A stretch of 43,871 nucleotides of DNA from an uncultured Collinsella sp. Lineage in GTDB: Bacteria > Actinomycetota > Coriobacteriia > Coriobacteriales > Coriobacteriaceae. The position numbers and the translations under genes were made by a program. Of the stretch, positions 8,982 through 16,514 are shown piece after piece. The DNA is taken from positions 1 to 43,871 of the forward strand of contig USHA01000007.1 of NCBI GenBank assembly GCA_900554325.1, written 5' to 3'. Numbering within the stretch: the first letter of the stretch is position 1; each line of letters begins with the position of its first letter. A model generated the notes under the pieces. The model worked only from the letters and a program-made list of their open reading frames with translations, was not told the DNA's origin and searched no databases.

Positions 8982-9122
8982 TCCTCTCTTGTAGGCGCGG
9001 CGGCGATGATGCCGCGTAGTTATCTAGAGGATATGGCATGGGAATACAGCAGCGCAACGGAAATCGGCGGACAGCAGGTAGCGGCAGGTGGATGGGGATG
9101 GGCGGGGCGGCCCGTCGGTTTA

Positions 9123-9419
9123 TCTCAATCTGTAACAGTTACGCGACAAAACCGGGTCTTACTGTTACAGATCGAGACATTCCTCTCGGCCCATCCTCAA
9201 CAATCTAGATCTGTAACAGCTAGGCCCACTTTTGACCCCTACCTGTTACAGATCGAGACAAACCAAACCCGCCTGCTAGAAAATCTCAATCTGTAACGGT
9301 TACTCGGCAAAAACCGTCCCTCGTGTTACAGATTTAGACAAACACGACCAAGCCCACCGGTATATCTCGATCTGTAACACCTAGCCGCCCAAATCGGGTC
9401 TAGATGTTACAGATCGAGA
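9123..9419. repeat. Array 1 of alternating 15-bp inverted repeats (4 units)
   Basis: Four units, each TCTCAATCTGTAACA, 25 nt of variable sequence, then TGTTACAGATCGAGA. Arms lie at 9123-9137/9163-9177, 9204-9218/9244-9258, 9284-9298/9324-9338 and 9365-9379/9405-9419. The internal spacer is 25 nt in all four; the gaps between units are 26, 25 and 26 nt, so left arms repeat every 80-81 bp. Spacer sequences differ between units, except that a loose NYTAS follows the left arm. The last unit is followed by TTTTG and, a few bases later, GAGGCCGAGAA, as in the second array. The array lies upstream of the oxidoreductase gene and downstream of the tRNA terminator. Confidence 0.95.
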
Positions 9420-9469
9420 TTTTGTTTGAGAGGCCGAGAATTGGATCGAAAACACGGTCCCGAAATAAC

Positions 9470-9499
9470 AAAAAAGCTCGCCGGCTAGGCCGACGAGCT
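9470..9499 (-). terminator. Terminator of the initiator tRNA gene
   Basis: On the minus strand AGCTCGTCGGC and GCCGGCGAGCT pair (one wobble or mismatch) around CTA and are followed by TTTTTTG. It lies about 10 nt after the tRNA 3' end. Confidence 0.85.
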
Positions 9500-9508
9500 G
9501 CAAGTTCT

Positions 9509-9585
9509 TGGTCGCGGGGGCAGGATTTGAACCTACGACCTCCGGGTTATGAGCCCGGCGAGCTACCAGACTGCTCCACCCCGCA
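9509..9585 (-). tRNA. Initiator tRNA-fMet (CAT anticodon)
   Basis: A 77-nt cloverleaf with a CAT anticodon in CTCATAA, a T-loop of TTCAAAT and an encoded CCA end. Initiator hallmarks are visible: three stacked G:C pairs in the anticodon stem (GGG/CCC), the A11:U24 pair in the D stem (GAGC/GCTC), and no Watson-Crick pair at positions 1:72 (U1 and G72). Elongator tRNA-Met lacks these. It is transcribed alone from its own promoter with its own terminator. Confidence 0.95.
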
Positions 9586-9616
9586 ATGTCTGGGCGCCTC
9601 ATGTGCGCAAGAAAGA

Positions 9617-9645
9617 ATATTACACGGGAGTTCGGTAAACGGCAA
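9617..9645 (-). promoter_or_regulatory. Sigma-70-type promoter of the tRNA gene
   Basis: On the minus strand TTGCCG (9645-9640), a 17-nt spacer and TAATAT (9622-9617) match -35 and -10 elements. The tRNA 5' end lies 32 nt downstream, which leaves a short leader for RNase P to remove. Confidence 0.7.
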
Positions 9646-9782
9646 GGAAAATCTCGTAGAGCATAATTCCTTCATATTTAAAACCCCTCAGCCCCTATCA
9701 CCGTAAACGAATCGCAGCCGAGCGCCGTCGACGGCACGTATACAATGGTGCGCGTCCTTTTATGCCAACACCGGGAGTAGAC

Positions 9783-10556
9783 ATGCTGCTCGCTATCGAT
9801 ATGGGAAATACGCAGACGGCCATGGGCCTGTTTGACGGAGACGAGCTGGTGCAGTCGTGGCGCATGCCCACCGACCGCTCTTATACCGCCGACGAGATCC
9901 ATGTGCGCCTGATGGGTTTCTTTAAGATGTACGGCCTTTCGCTCGACGCGGTCGACGCGATCGCCTTTGCGGGCGTGGTGCCGCAGCTCTCGCGCGAATG
10001 GCACGCCGTGGCCGACCGCATTGCCGCAGACGCCATCGTCATCGGACCGCAGACGGCCGCGGTGACCAAGCTGCGCGCGGCGCGTCCCCAGGCCGTAGGT
10101 GCCGACCGCGTCGCTAACGCCGTTGCGGCCGAAACTTTCTACGGCGCGCCGGCAATCGTGGTGGACTTTGGCACCGCGACCAATATCGACGTCATCGATG
10201 AGGACGGTTATTACATTGGTGGAGCGATTGCGCCGGGCATCCGCATTTCGATGGACGCGCTCGCCGCCCGAGCCGCCAAGCTCGCCAGCGTTCCGCTCGA
10301 GGCGCCCGAGCACGCCATCGGCCGCGATACCGAGGAGTGCATCAAGGTCGGCGCCGTAACGGGCGCCGCCGCAATGGCTGAGGGCCTGGTCGCGCGCATG
10401 AAGCGCGAGCTGGGCCGCGAGGACGCCACCGTTATCGCCACGGGCGGTCTCGCCAGCATCGTCGCCGATTCGACCGACGCCTTCGACGTGGTCGACGGAC
10501 AGCTCACCATCAAGGGTATCTGCGAAATCTACCGCCGCATGCAGGAGCTGGGATAG
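9783..10556 (+). CDS. coaX: Type III pantothenate kinase
   Basis: 257 residues of the CoaX family (ASKHA fold), which phosphorylates pantothenate in the first step of coenzyme A synthesis. The start MLLAIDMGNTQTAMGLFDG carries the phosphate-1 motif, which must sit at the N-terminus. The internal signatures GADRVANAVAA and VVDFGTATNIDVI and the GGAIAPGIRIS loop are present. CoaX needs a monovalent cation and is not feedback-inhibited by CoA, unlike CoaA. A GGGAG site lies 7 nt before the ATG, and a TACAAT -10-like hexamer lies at 9741-9746. It is monocistronic here. Confidence 0.95.
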   Translation: MLLAIDMGNTQTAMGLFDGDELVQSWRMPTDRSYTADEIHVRLMGFFKMYGLSLDAVDAIAFAGVVPQLSREWHAVADRIAADAIVIGPQTAAVTKLRAARPQAVGADRVANAVAAETFYGAPAIVVDFGTATNIDVIDEDGYYIGGAIAPGIRISMDALAARAAKLASVPLEAPEHAIGRDTEECIKVGAVTGAAAMAEGLVARMKRELGREDATVIATGGLASIVADSTDAFDVVDGQLTIKGICEIYRRMQELG

Positions 10557-10609
10557 GACAGGGGCTTAAGTCGAGCACGAGCGCGAGCGGCGAACTAGGC
10601 AACGCATCG

Positions 10610-10656
10610 GCCCTATTCCTCAAAATCGAAAGATTTTCAGTTTTGAGGAATAGGGC
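10610..10656. repeat. Hairpin repeat, family B, copy 1
   Basis: Arms GCCCTATTCCTCAAAA (10610-10625) and the exact complement (10641-10656) enclose 15 nt of the form nnGAAAnnTTTTCAG. It folds as a 16-bp stem, a 2x2 internal loop, a 4-bp GAAA/TTTC stem and a 3-nt loop. It ends 6 nt before the ATPase stop codon and may also terminate its mRNA. Confidence 0.92.
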
Positions 10657-10662
10657 TTTCTG

Positions 10663-11859
10663 CTAGGCCTCGTCGCACAGCCACCTCGCCAGGTCCACGA
10701 TCTGCACCCCATTGCGGTCCGTGGCCTCGTGATGCGTGCGGGCGAGAATCATCTTGGGGTACGCGTCGCCAATGCTCAGCAGTGGTGAAATCTCGCGTTC
10801 AAATGTCTTATCCGAGCTGATGTCGTCGCTCACCTGAATGTAGAGCTTCTCGCTTCGCTTGATTGCTACAAAGTCTATTTCCTTTTTATAGAGCACGCCG
10901 ACGTATACCTCGTATCCGCGGCGCAGCAGCTCGATTGCCACCATGTTCTCGTATACGCGTCCCCAATCCATATCACGTGTACCGAGCAGCGCGTATTTGA
11001 ACGCGTGGTCTGCCAGGTAATACTTCTCGCCGCTCTTAAGGTATTTTTTGCCGCGGATGTCGTACCGACGAACTTTATAGAAGGCAAACGCATCGCACAG
11101 GCACCCCATGTACGTGCCGACCGTCTTGTTCGTTATCTTTAGCCCATCCGCGTTCAAAATATCCGTAATGTTACGTGCCGACGTTATGTTGGATACGTTG
11201 TCCATCATGTAATCGGCAATGCGCAGCAGCGCCGATTCGTTTCTCACGTTATGCCGCTGCACGATATCTCTCACGATGAGCGTTTTGAAGACATTGGAGA
11301 GATATTGATAACGCTGCTCCTGCAGTGGATAAGGGTAGGAGCCGGACATACCGCCGGTTCTCGCGTACTCATCGAAGTCGCGGTCGACCTCGCCCTCGTC
11401 GCCATAGAGTCGATACTCCTCAAACGAGAATGGGAAAACCTCGATCTCAAACGTACGCCCCGTAAAGAGCGTCGACAGATCGCTCGACAGCAAAAAGGCA
11501 TTCGATCCGGTAATGAATATGTCGTACTGCTCGGATGCGTGGAGGCTGTTGATCGCACGCTCAAAACCGTCGCACATCTGAACTTCATCGATAAGCAGAA
11601 AGTTTTGTTTGCCGGACACTCGATGCTCTTTTACATAGGCGAGCAGCGCGTGATACTCGAGCAGATTCTCGAACTCATCGAGGTTGTAGTTGATATGGAT
11701 GACATTCGAATTGGACAGATTTGCCTCCACGTAATCGCGGAGGGCCTCGAGCAATTTTGATTTACCGCTACGACGGATGCCCGTGATGACCTTGATGTCC
11801 GGCACGCCAATAAGGCTCGTCAACGTGTCCATATATGACGTTCTATTGATGAGTTTCAT
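10663..11859 (-). CDS. ATP-binding protein, AAA_14/DUF4143 type
   Basis: 398 residues. The AAA core has a Walker A GIRRSGKS at 27-34, a Walker B FLLIDEVQ near 92, and the family segment ITGSNAFLLSSDL followed by FPFSFEEY. The C-terminal part is DUF4143-like and holds EIDFVA then LYIQVSDD, which looks like a degenerate PD-(D/E)XK nuclease core. The family is common in gut anaerobes and archaea and its job is unknown. Its codon use is more A/T-tolerant than in neighbours, and one hairpin repeat sits on one side and two on the other, so lateral gain is likely. It is not tied to coaX or the downstream genes. Confidence 0.85.
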   Translation of the reverse strand: MKLINRTSYMDTLTSLIGVPDIKVITGIRRSGKSKLLEALRDYVEANLSNSNVIHINYNLDEFENLLEYHALLAYVKEHRVSGKQNFLLIDEVQMCDGFERAINSLHASEQYDIFITGSNAFLLSSDLSTLFTGRTFEIEVFPFSFEEYRLYGDEGEVDRDFDEYARTGGMSGSYPYPLQEQRYQYLSNVFKTLIVRDIVQRHNVRNESALLRIADYMMDNVSNITSARNITDILNADGLKITNKTVGTYMGCLCDAFAFYKVRRYDIRGKKYLKSGEKYYLADHAFKYALLGTRDMDWGRVYENMVAIELLRRGYEVYVGVLYKKEIDFVAIKRSEKLYIQVSDDISSDKTFEREISPLLSIGDAYPKMILARTHHEATDRNGVQIVDLARWLCDEA

Positions 11860-11885
11860 TGGGGCCTCCTCGCGGTCTTTTATCG

Positions 11886-11926
11886 CTATTCCTCAAAATT
11901 GAAAAATTTTCAGTTTTGAGGAATAG
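11886..11926. repeat. Hairpin repeat, family B, copy 2
   Basis: Arms CTATTCCTCAAAA and TTTTGAGGAATAG (13 bp) enclose 15 nt of the same nnGAAAnnTTTTCAG form. It lies 27 nt upstream of the ATPase start, between the gene and its likely promoter or within its leader. Confidence 0.92.
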
Positions 11927-11970
11927 GCTCTATAGCGAATATACCTCGCGAAAGACCGAGCTGCCTTAAT

Positions 11971-12013
11971 CCTATTCCTCAAAAACGAAAATTTTTCAGT
12001 TTTGAGGAATAGG
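11971..12013. repeat. Hairpin repeat, family B, copy 3
   Basis: Arms CCTATTCCTCAAAA (11971-11984) and TTTTGAGGAATAGG (12000-12013) enclose 15 nt of the same form. It is in tandem with copy 2, 44 nt away. Confidence 0.92.
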
Positions 12014-12042
12014 GCGCTGGCAACCCATTCCCCAGACAGGCG

Positions 12043-12075
12043 AAACCCTCCCCGGCACAGGCCGAGGAGGGTCTT
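12043..12075 (-). terminator. Terminator of the biotin-ligase-like gene
   Basis: On the minus strand ACCCTCCTCGGCC and GCCGGGGAGGGT pair, with a 3-nt loop and TTTCG after. It lies about 35 nt past the stop at 12112. Confidence 0.7.
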
Positions 12076-12111
12076 GTTGTCATGTCTATCTTTGGGCGCG
12101 AACGCCCCGCG

Positions 12112-12813
12112 CTACAGCCCGCGAATGCGCACGGCCTCGGGCGGAAACTCCTGCTCGCCGGCATCGGTCTTAATGGTCGCGCGACCCCAGATGTCCAGGC
12201 CCGCAAACACACCGACCGCAAGCGGCAAGCCGTTGGGCGACACCGCCGCAACTTGGCGGCCCAGCAGCGGCACCATGTCGAAGTACTCGCCCAACACGGG
12301 GGCCAGCGGACCGGCAGCGCCCTGCGGCGTGTTGGCAACAACCGCCCAGGTGTCCACACGGGTCAGCACGGCGGCGGCCAACTCCTCGACCAGCGCTTCG
12401 TCAGCCACGTCCACACCAAGCTCGCCCAGCGCCGAACGCTCAATATCCACCGTCACGGCACCGAACATGCCCGCAGCACCGGCACCGCCGTTCACGGCAA
12501 CACGCGCGAGCGACGTCTCAAACGCAGGCGCACCGCACACGATATCGCTCGGCCACTGGATACCCACCTTACCGGCAAGGCCCAACCCCGGCGTCGAAGC
12601 CGTGCCCACGAGCGCGTCCATCATGCCCACCGCAGCCACAAACGGCAGGCCGTGGAAGGCATGCATGTTCACATCCGGACGCACGACCAGCGAAAACGTC
12701 AACGACGCCTCGCCCGCGCTCCAAGCGCACCAGCCCGCGGACACACCCTCGCGGCCCGCGTCGCGCGCGGCGTCAAGCTCGGTACCGGCGGCAACAGCGT
12801 TCATCTCGATCAT
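12112..12813 (-). CDS. Divergent biotin--protein ligase-like protein
   Basis: 233 residues that follow the layout of the BirA catalytic domain: an N-terminal strand region, LTFSLVVRP, then GIQWPSDIV near 86 where biotin ligases have KWPND(I/L), then a short C-terminal beta domain with FAGLDIWGRATI. No N-terminal HTH domain is present. The lysine of KWPND is glutamine here and Asn is Ser, so catalytic activity is uncertain. A lipoate ligase-like relative is possible. The ATG directly follows the stop of the folate gene, so the two are co-transcribed. Confidence 0.55.
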   Translation of the reverse strand: MIEMNAVAAGTELDAARDAGREGVSAGWCAWSAGEASLTFSLVVRPDVNMHAFHGLPFVAAVGMMDALVGTASTPGLGLAGKVGIQWPSDIVCGAPAFETSLARVAVNGGAGAAGMFGAVTVDIERSALGELGVDVADEALVEELAAAVLTRVDTWAVVANTPQGAAGPLAPVLGEYFDMVPLLGRQVAAVSPNGLPLAVGVFAGLDIWGRATIKTDAGEQEFPPEAVRIRGL

Positions 12814-14562
12814 CTACATACGCCCCAATTCGCCCACGATATGGCCCACGCGGTCCTCGGGCTCCTTGACCTCGACGCCGTTGTAGCGGAAGAACCGCGC
12901 CGGGTCGTGCATCAAGTCCTCGAGCGGCACCAGCACAAAATCGCGCTCGCCGATCAGCGGATGCGGCAGGCGCAGCTTTTTGCCGCCGTGGGTCTCGCCG
13001 TCCATCCACAGCAGGTCCAGGTCGATGGTGCGCGGACCGTTGGCCTTGGCCTTTTTGGAGCGGTCGCGCCCCAGCTCAGCCTCGATCTTCATGAGCTCGT
13101 CGAGCAGCACCAACGGCGCCAGCTCGGTCTTAATCTCGATGACAGCGTTGGCAAACGCGTCCTGGCGCGTCTCGTAGGCCGGCTCGCTCTCGTAAATCTT
13201 GGAGGAGTTGGACACGCAGGTGAGTGGAATCTCGGCGATCATCTCGCGTGCGGCGCGGATGTTGTCGCAGCGATGCCCCAGGTTGGAGCCCACGGCCACA
13301 AACGCGCGGCGCGGCTGCGGCTTGGCAACCGCCCAGTAGCCGTTCAGGAACTGCGCAAAACCCGCGGCGTCGTGCACGCGCACGATGTTGGCACCGGCCT
13401 GGATGGCGCCCAGGCACACGCCAAACGTAGCGGCATCGCGCTCGGCGGCCTCGGTCACGCCCGAGACGGCGCCCACAAAGCGCTTGCGCGACACGGCGCA
13501 CATGAGCGGATAGCCCAGTGAAGCCATCTTGGCAGTCTCGCGCTGGATGACGATGTCCTCGTTAGCCGACTTACCAAAGCCCGGGCCAGGATCGATGCAG
13601 ATGCGGTCGCGCGACACGCCGGCATGGATGAGCGTGCGGGCCTGGTCAGACAGAAAGCCCATGACGCGGCGCATGATGGGCGCCGAATCGGGCAGGGTGA
13701 AGCGGCGGAGCTGCGAGGTGGGCACGTAGGCTTCCTCGCGGCGGGCGCTGCGGCGCATCATGGCGGCCAGGTGGTCATTGGACTCCGATGCGACCTCGGT
13801 GGCTGCGGGCGCGGCCTCGGGCGCGGGCGCGACGGTCTCGGCGGCAGCAACCTGCTCGGCGGCCGGCGTCTCCTGCCCCAGCTCGGTTGCGGGCTCGGAC
13901 GTGGGCTCCGGTTCGCCAAACGGCAACGAGGGCTGCACCACGCCGCCCGGAAGCTTGGCCTCAACCTTAGGCTCGCCCAGCAACTTGCCGCGACGGCGGC
14001 GAGCCGGCTTCTCGGCCTCACGCGCGGCCTCGGCAGCCGCCTCGCGCGCCTTCTCGGCAACAAACGCCGCTGCCGAGGTATCGAGCTGCACCGTTGCGTG
14101 CGTGCGGACGGGCGCGGCGACCTCGCCGGCATGCATCACGATGACGCCGCAAGTGCTCGTCTTAACGAACTCGACCATCTTGGGATCGGTGAAGCCGGTC
14201 ACGTCGTTGACGATCGAGGCGCCGCAGCGCACGGCCGCCTTGGCAACCGCCACATGACGCGTGTCGATCGAGACGATGGCGCCCTCCTTGGCCAGCGCGC
14301 GCACCACGGGCAGCACGCGGCGAGCCTCCTCGTCGGGGTTGACCGGGGTAAAGCCGGGGCGCGTGGACTCGCCGCCCACGTCGATGATGTCGGCGCCGGC
14401 GTCGAGCATCGCCAGGCCGTACTCGATGGCGGCATCGGGGTCGAAGTGCTCCCCGCCATCGCTAAACGAATCGGGCGTCACGTTGAGGACGCCCATGATG
14501 CGCGGACGGTCAAAGCTGAGCTCGTACTTTCCGCACCGCCATGTCTTGCTGTCGTTCGCCAT
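12814..14562 (-). CDS. folP-folK: Bifunctional dihydropteroate synthase / HPPK with a long internal insert
   Basis: 582 residues that make 7,8-dihydropteroate and its pyrophosphorylated precursor in folate synthesis. DHPS motifs: MGVLNVTPDSFSDGG (23-37), DVGGESTRPG (61-70), IVNDVTG (117-123), then IDPGPGFGKS (323-332) and AVSRKRF. HPPK begins near 418 (FVAVGSNLG) and has NGPRTIDLDLLW and LPHPLIGERDFVL. Between IVMHAGEV (about 146) and RRVMGFL (about 298) lies an Ala/Glu/Pro-rich stretch of some 150 residues where DHPS normally has a short loop. The start MANDSK is chosen because AGGAGG sits 6 nt upstream; the ATG 6 nt earlier would be too close. Confidence 0.92.
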   Translation of the reverse strand: MANDSKTWRCGKYELSFDRPRIMGVLNVTPDSFSDGGEHFDPDAAIEYGLAMLDAGADIIDVGGESTRPGFTPVNPDEEARRVLPVVRALAKEGAIVSIDTRHVAVAKAAVRCGASIVNDVTGFTDPKMVEFVKTSTCGVIVMHAGEVAAPVRTHATVQLDTSAAAFVAEKAREAAAEAAREAEKPARRRRGKLLGEPKVEAKLPGGVVQPSLPFGEPEPTSEPATELGQETPAAEQVAAAETVAPAPEAAPAATEVASESNDHLAAMMRRSARREEAYVPTSQLRRFTLPDSAPIMRRVMGFLSDQARTLIHAGVSRDRICIDPGPGFGKSANEDIVIQRETAKMASLGYPLMCAVSRKRFVGAVSGVTEAAERDAATFGVCLGAIQAGANIVRVHDAAGFAQFLNGYWAVAKPQPRRAFVAVGSNLGHRCDNIRAAREMIAEIPLTCVSNSSKIYESEPAYETRQDAFANAVIEIKTELAPLVLLDELMKIEAELGRDRSKKAKANGPRTIDLDLLWMDGETHGGKKLRLPHPLIGERDFVLVPLEDLMHDPARFFRYNGVEVKEPEDRVGHIVGELGRM

Positions 14563-14584
14563 GAACATCCTCCTAAAATGCCCA

Positions 14585-14612
14585 CGCCGCCGAGCTTGGG
14601 GAGCTGGCGGCG
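14585..14612 (-). terminator. Hairpin between the sirtuin and folate genes
   Basis: CGCCGCC and GGCGGCG (14585-14591/14606-14612), extended by an inner AGCT/AGCT pair, form a strong stem followed on the minus strand by GTGGGCATTTTAG. It can end the sirtuin message or act as an attenuator just before the folP ribosome site. Confidence 0.5.
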
Positions 14613-14657
14613 GGGTCGCTTTGCACTCAGTCTTTCTATTGTATCCGCGCGCGCGGG

Positions 14658-15410
14658 CTAGAACGCAAACGCGGCCGCGATGTCGCAAGAAATCAGCAGG
14701 TCGGCATTTGCATCCTGATCGGTGGGAGCAAGATTGCAAATGGCCAGCGTATCGCCGGTAAAGTAACGCGTAAGGCCCGCCGCCGGATACACCACGAGCG
14801 AGGTCCCGCCCACAATGAGGGCATCGGCCGCGGCGATGGCGGCAACGGCGCCGGTCAGCACATGCTCATCGAGCGGCTCCTCGTAGAGCACCACATCGGG
14901 CTTAATGCGCCCGCCGCACGCGGGGCACACGGGCACGCCCGCGGCATCCTCGTGCTCGCGCGAGCAAATCCACTCGGCGCTATAGACCGCGCCGCACGAC
15001 TGGCAAATGTTGCGATGGACCGATCCGTGCAGCTCGAACACGCGCTGTGAGCCGGCCATCTGATGCAGGCCGTCAATGTTTTGCGTCACCACGGCATTTA
15101 GCTTGCCGGCGCGCTCCAGCTCGGCCAGCTTGGTGTGACAGCGGTTGGGCTTGGCGCCAAGCGCGATCATCTTGGTGCGGTAGAAGTCGAAGAACTCGGC
15201 CGGGTGCACCTCGTAAAAGCCATGCGAGAGCATGGTCTCGGGCGGGTAGGCAAACTGTTGGTGATATAGGCCGTCCACGCTGCGGAAATCGGGGATGCCA
15301 CTCGCCGTGGAAACGCCCGCGCCGCCAAAGAAGACCACGCGCTTGTGGGTGCCGAACAGCTCCGCCAGCGCGGCGGAGGCCTGTTTGGAGTCCGTTATCG
15401 CCTGCGTCAT
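14658..15410 (-). CDS. NAD-dependent protein deacylase, SIR2 family
   Basis: 250 residues of a bacterial sirtuin that removes acyl groups from lysines using NAD. Visible motifs are the NAD-binding GGAGVSTASGIPDFRS, the TQNIDGLH segment, the catalytic histidine in ELHGS, and two zinc CxxC pairs (CQSC and CPAC). GGTSLVVYPAAGL follows in the Rossmann half. The start MTQAITDSKQ is chosen because GGAGGAC lies just upstream; the frame is open further but has no ribosome site. It lies alone between divergent xthA and the folate gene. Confidence 0.92.
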   Translation of the reverse strand: MTQAITDSKQASAALAELFGTHKRVVFFGGAGVSTASGIPDFRSVDGLYHQQFAYPPETMLSHGFYEVHPAEFFDFYRTKMIALGAKPNRCHTKLAELERAGKLNAVVTQNIDGLHQMAGSQRVFELHGSVHRNICQSCGAVYSAEWICSREHEDAAGVPVCPACGGRIKPDVVLYEEPLDEHVLTGAVAAIAAADALIVGGTSLVVYPAAGLTRYFTGDTLAICNLAPTDQDANADLLISCDIAAAFAF

Positions 15411-15546
15411 ATGAGTCCTCCGTCCTTGTTGGTCGGGCAGCGTCGGGCGATGTCCCAGCATGCGGCCTTTGGGTCAGCACGCGCGGTGCCCACCACCGCC
15501 CCTGTTGCGCTAATCTTCAGCCTGCCAACCCCGTCGAAAGGACACC

Positions 15547-16365
15547 ATGCCTCAGACTTACACTTTCGCCTCGTGGAACGTAAACGGCCTGCGCGCCGTG
15601 CTCAAAAAGGACCCGAGCTTTATCCAGATCGCGCAAGAACTCGACGTCGATATCCTGGCGTTGCAAGAGACCAAGCTGCAGGAGGGCCAGGTCGATATTG
15701 ACCTGCCCGGCTATCACCAAACCTGGAGCTACGCCGAGCGCAAAGGCTATTCGGGCACCGCGGTCTTTAGCCGCCAGGAGCCGCTACGCGTGCTGCGCGC
15801 CGACGCGCTGCTGCCCTACGCCGGCGAGGGCGAGGCCGCCGAGCTCGTTGCCCAAGCCGCAACCGAGGGCCGCGTCTGTGCGCTCGAGTTCGACAAGTTT
15901 TGGTTTGTCGACGTCTATACGCCCAACGCGCAAAATGAGCTCGCGCGCATCGACGTGCGTATGGCCTGGGACGATGCCTATCGCGGCTTTTTGGGCGCGC
16001 TTGAGCACGAAACCGGCAAGCCCGTCGTAACCTGCGGCGACTTTAACGTGGCGCACGAAGAGATCGACCTTAAGAACCCCAAGTCCAACCGCGGCAACGC
16101 AGGCTTTTCGGACGAAGAGCGCGGTAAGTTTACCGAGCTGCTCAACGCCGGCTTTACCGATACCTGGCGCACGGCAAACCCCGACGTCGAGGGCGTCTAC
16201 AGCTGGTGGAGCTATCGCTTTAATGCCCGCAAGAACAACGCCGGCTGGCGCATCGATTACTTTCTGGTAAGCGATTCGATCGCCGCCAACGTTCGCGACA
16301 CCGGCATCCGCGGCGACATCTTTGGCAGCGACCACTGCCCCGTCACCCTCACGCTAGAGCTCTAA
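15547..16365 (+). CDS. xthA: Exodeoxyribonuclease III / AP endonuclease
   Basis: 272 residues of the EEP nuclease family that cuts at abasic sites and degrades 3' ends in base excision repair. Motifs: ASWNVNGLRA with the metal-binding Asn, LALQETKL with the catalytic Glu, TCGDFNVAH, GWRIDYFL and the C-terminal GSDHCPV with the catalytic His. Length is normal. GAAAGGA lies 6 nt before the ATG. Confidence 0.95.
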   Translation: MPQTYTFASWNVNGLRAVLKKDPSFIQIAQELDVDILALQETKLQEGQVDIDLPGYHQTWSYAERKGYSGTAVFSRQEPLRVLRADALLPYAGEGEAAELVAQAATEGRVCALEFDKFWFVDVYTPNAQNELARIDVRMAWDDAYRGFLGALEHETGKPVVTCGDFNVAHEEIDLKNPKSNRGNAGFSDEERGKFTELLNAGFTDTWRTANPDVEGVYSWWSYRFNARKNNAGWRIDYFLVSDSIAANVRDTGIRGDIFGSDHCPVTLTLEL

Positions 16366-16372
16366 CCCCCAA

Positions 16373-16405
16373 ATGATCCCCCGGGGACGGAGGAAAGCAG
16401 ATCAT
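16373..16405. repeat. GGGGAC-tagged hairpin (variant GGGGACGG)
   Basis: ATGATC (16373-16378) and GATCAT (16400-16405) enclose a segment with GGGGACGGAGGAAAG, just after the xthA stop. The short stem makes this a weaker member of the GGGGAC-tagged set. Confidence 0.5.
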
Positions 16406-16427
16406 GCGCCCCCTCTCCCCCTATAAG

Positions 16428-16490
16428 TTGCGGTGAAATAGTTCCTGTTTGGGCAGCAAATAGCCAAAAACGAGAACTATTCCACCGCAA
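16428..16490. repeat. Long hairpin between convergent xthA and the ECF S gene
   Basis: TTGCGGTGAAATAGTTC (16428-16444) pairs with 16474-16490 with one mismatch, and the 29-nt loop can extend the stem through GTTT/AAAC and GGC/GCC. It has no T tract but lies where both convergent messages must end. A palindromic repeat unit distinct from the other families seen here. Confidence 0.8.
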
Positions 16491-16514
16491 GTTCGTGAGG
16501 GAACGCGAAATGCC

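Noticed and set aside
6963..9296. 777-codon plus-strand open frame opposite the NADH:flavin oxidoreductase
   Set aside because: It is a mirror of a high-GC gene: its protein is rich in His, Gly, Leu and Val without domain motifs, and it has no ribosome site. The minus-strand protein has clear motifs.
9123..9419. CRISPR array
   Set aside because: Repeats are only 15 bp, alternate in orientation and spacers are 25 nt; no cas gene or leader is present in the window.
12082..13521. 479-codon plus-strand frame opposite the biotin-ligase-like and folate genes
   Set aside because: Arg/His/Ala-rich shadow of high-GC genes on the other strand.
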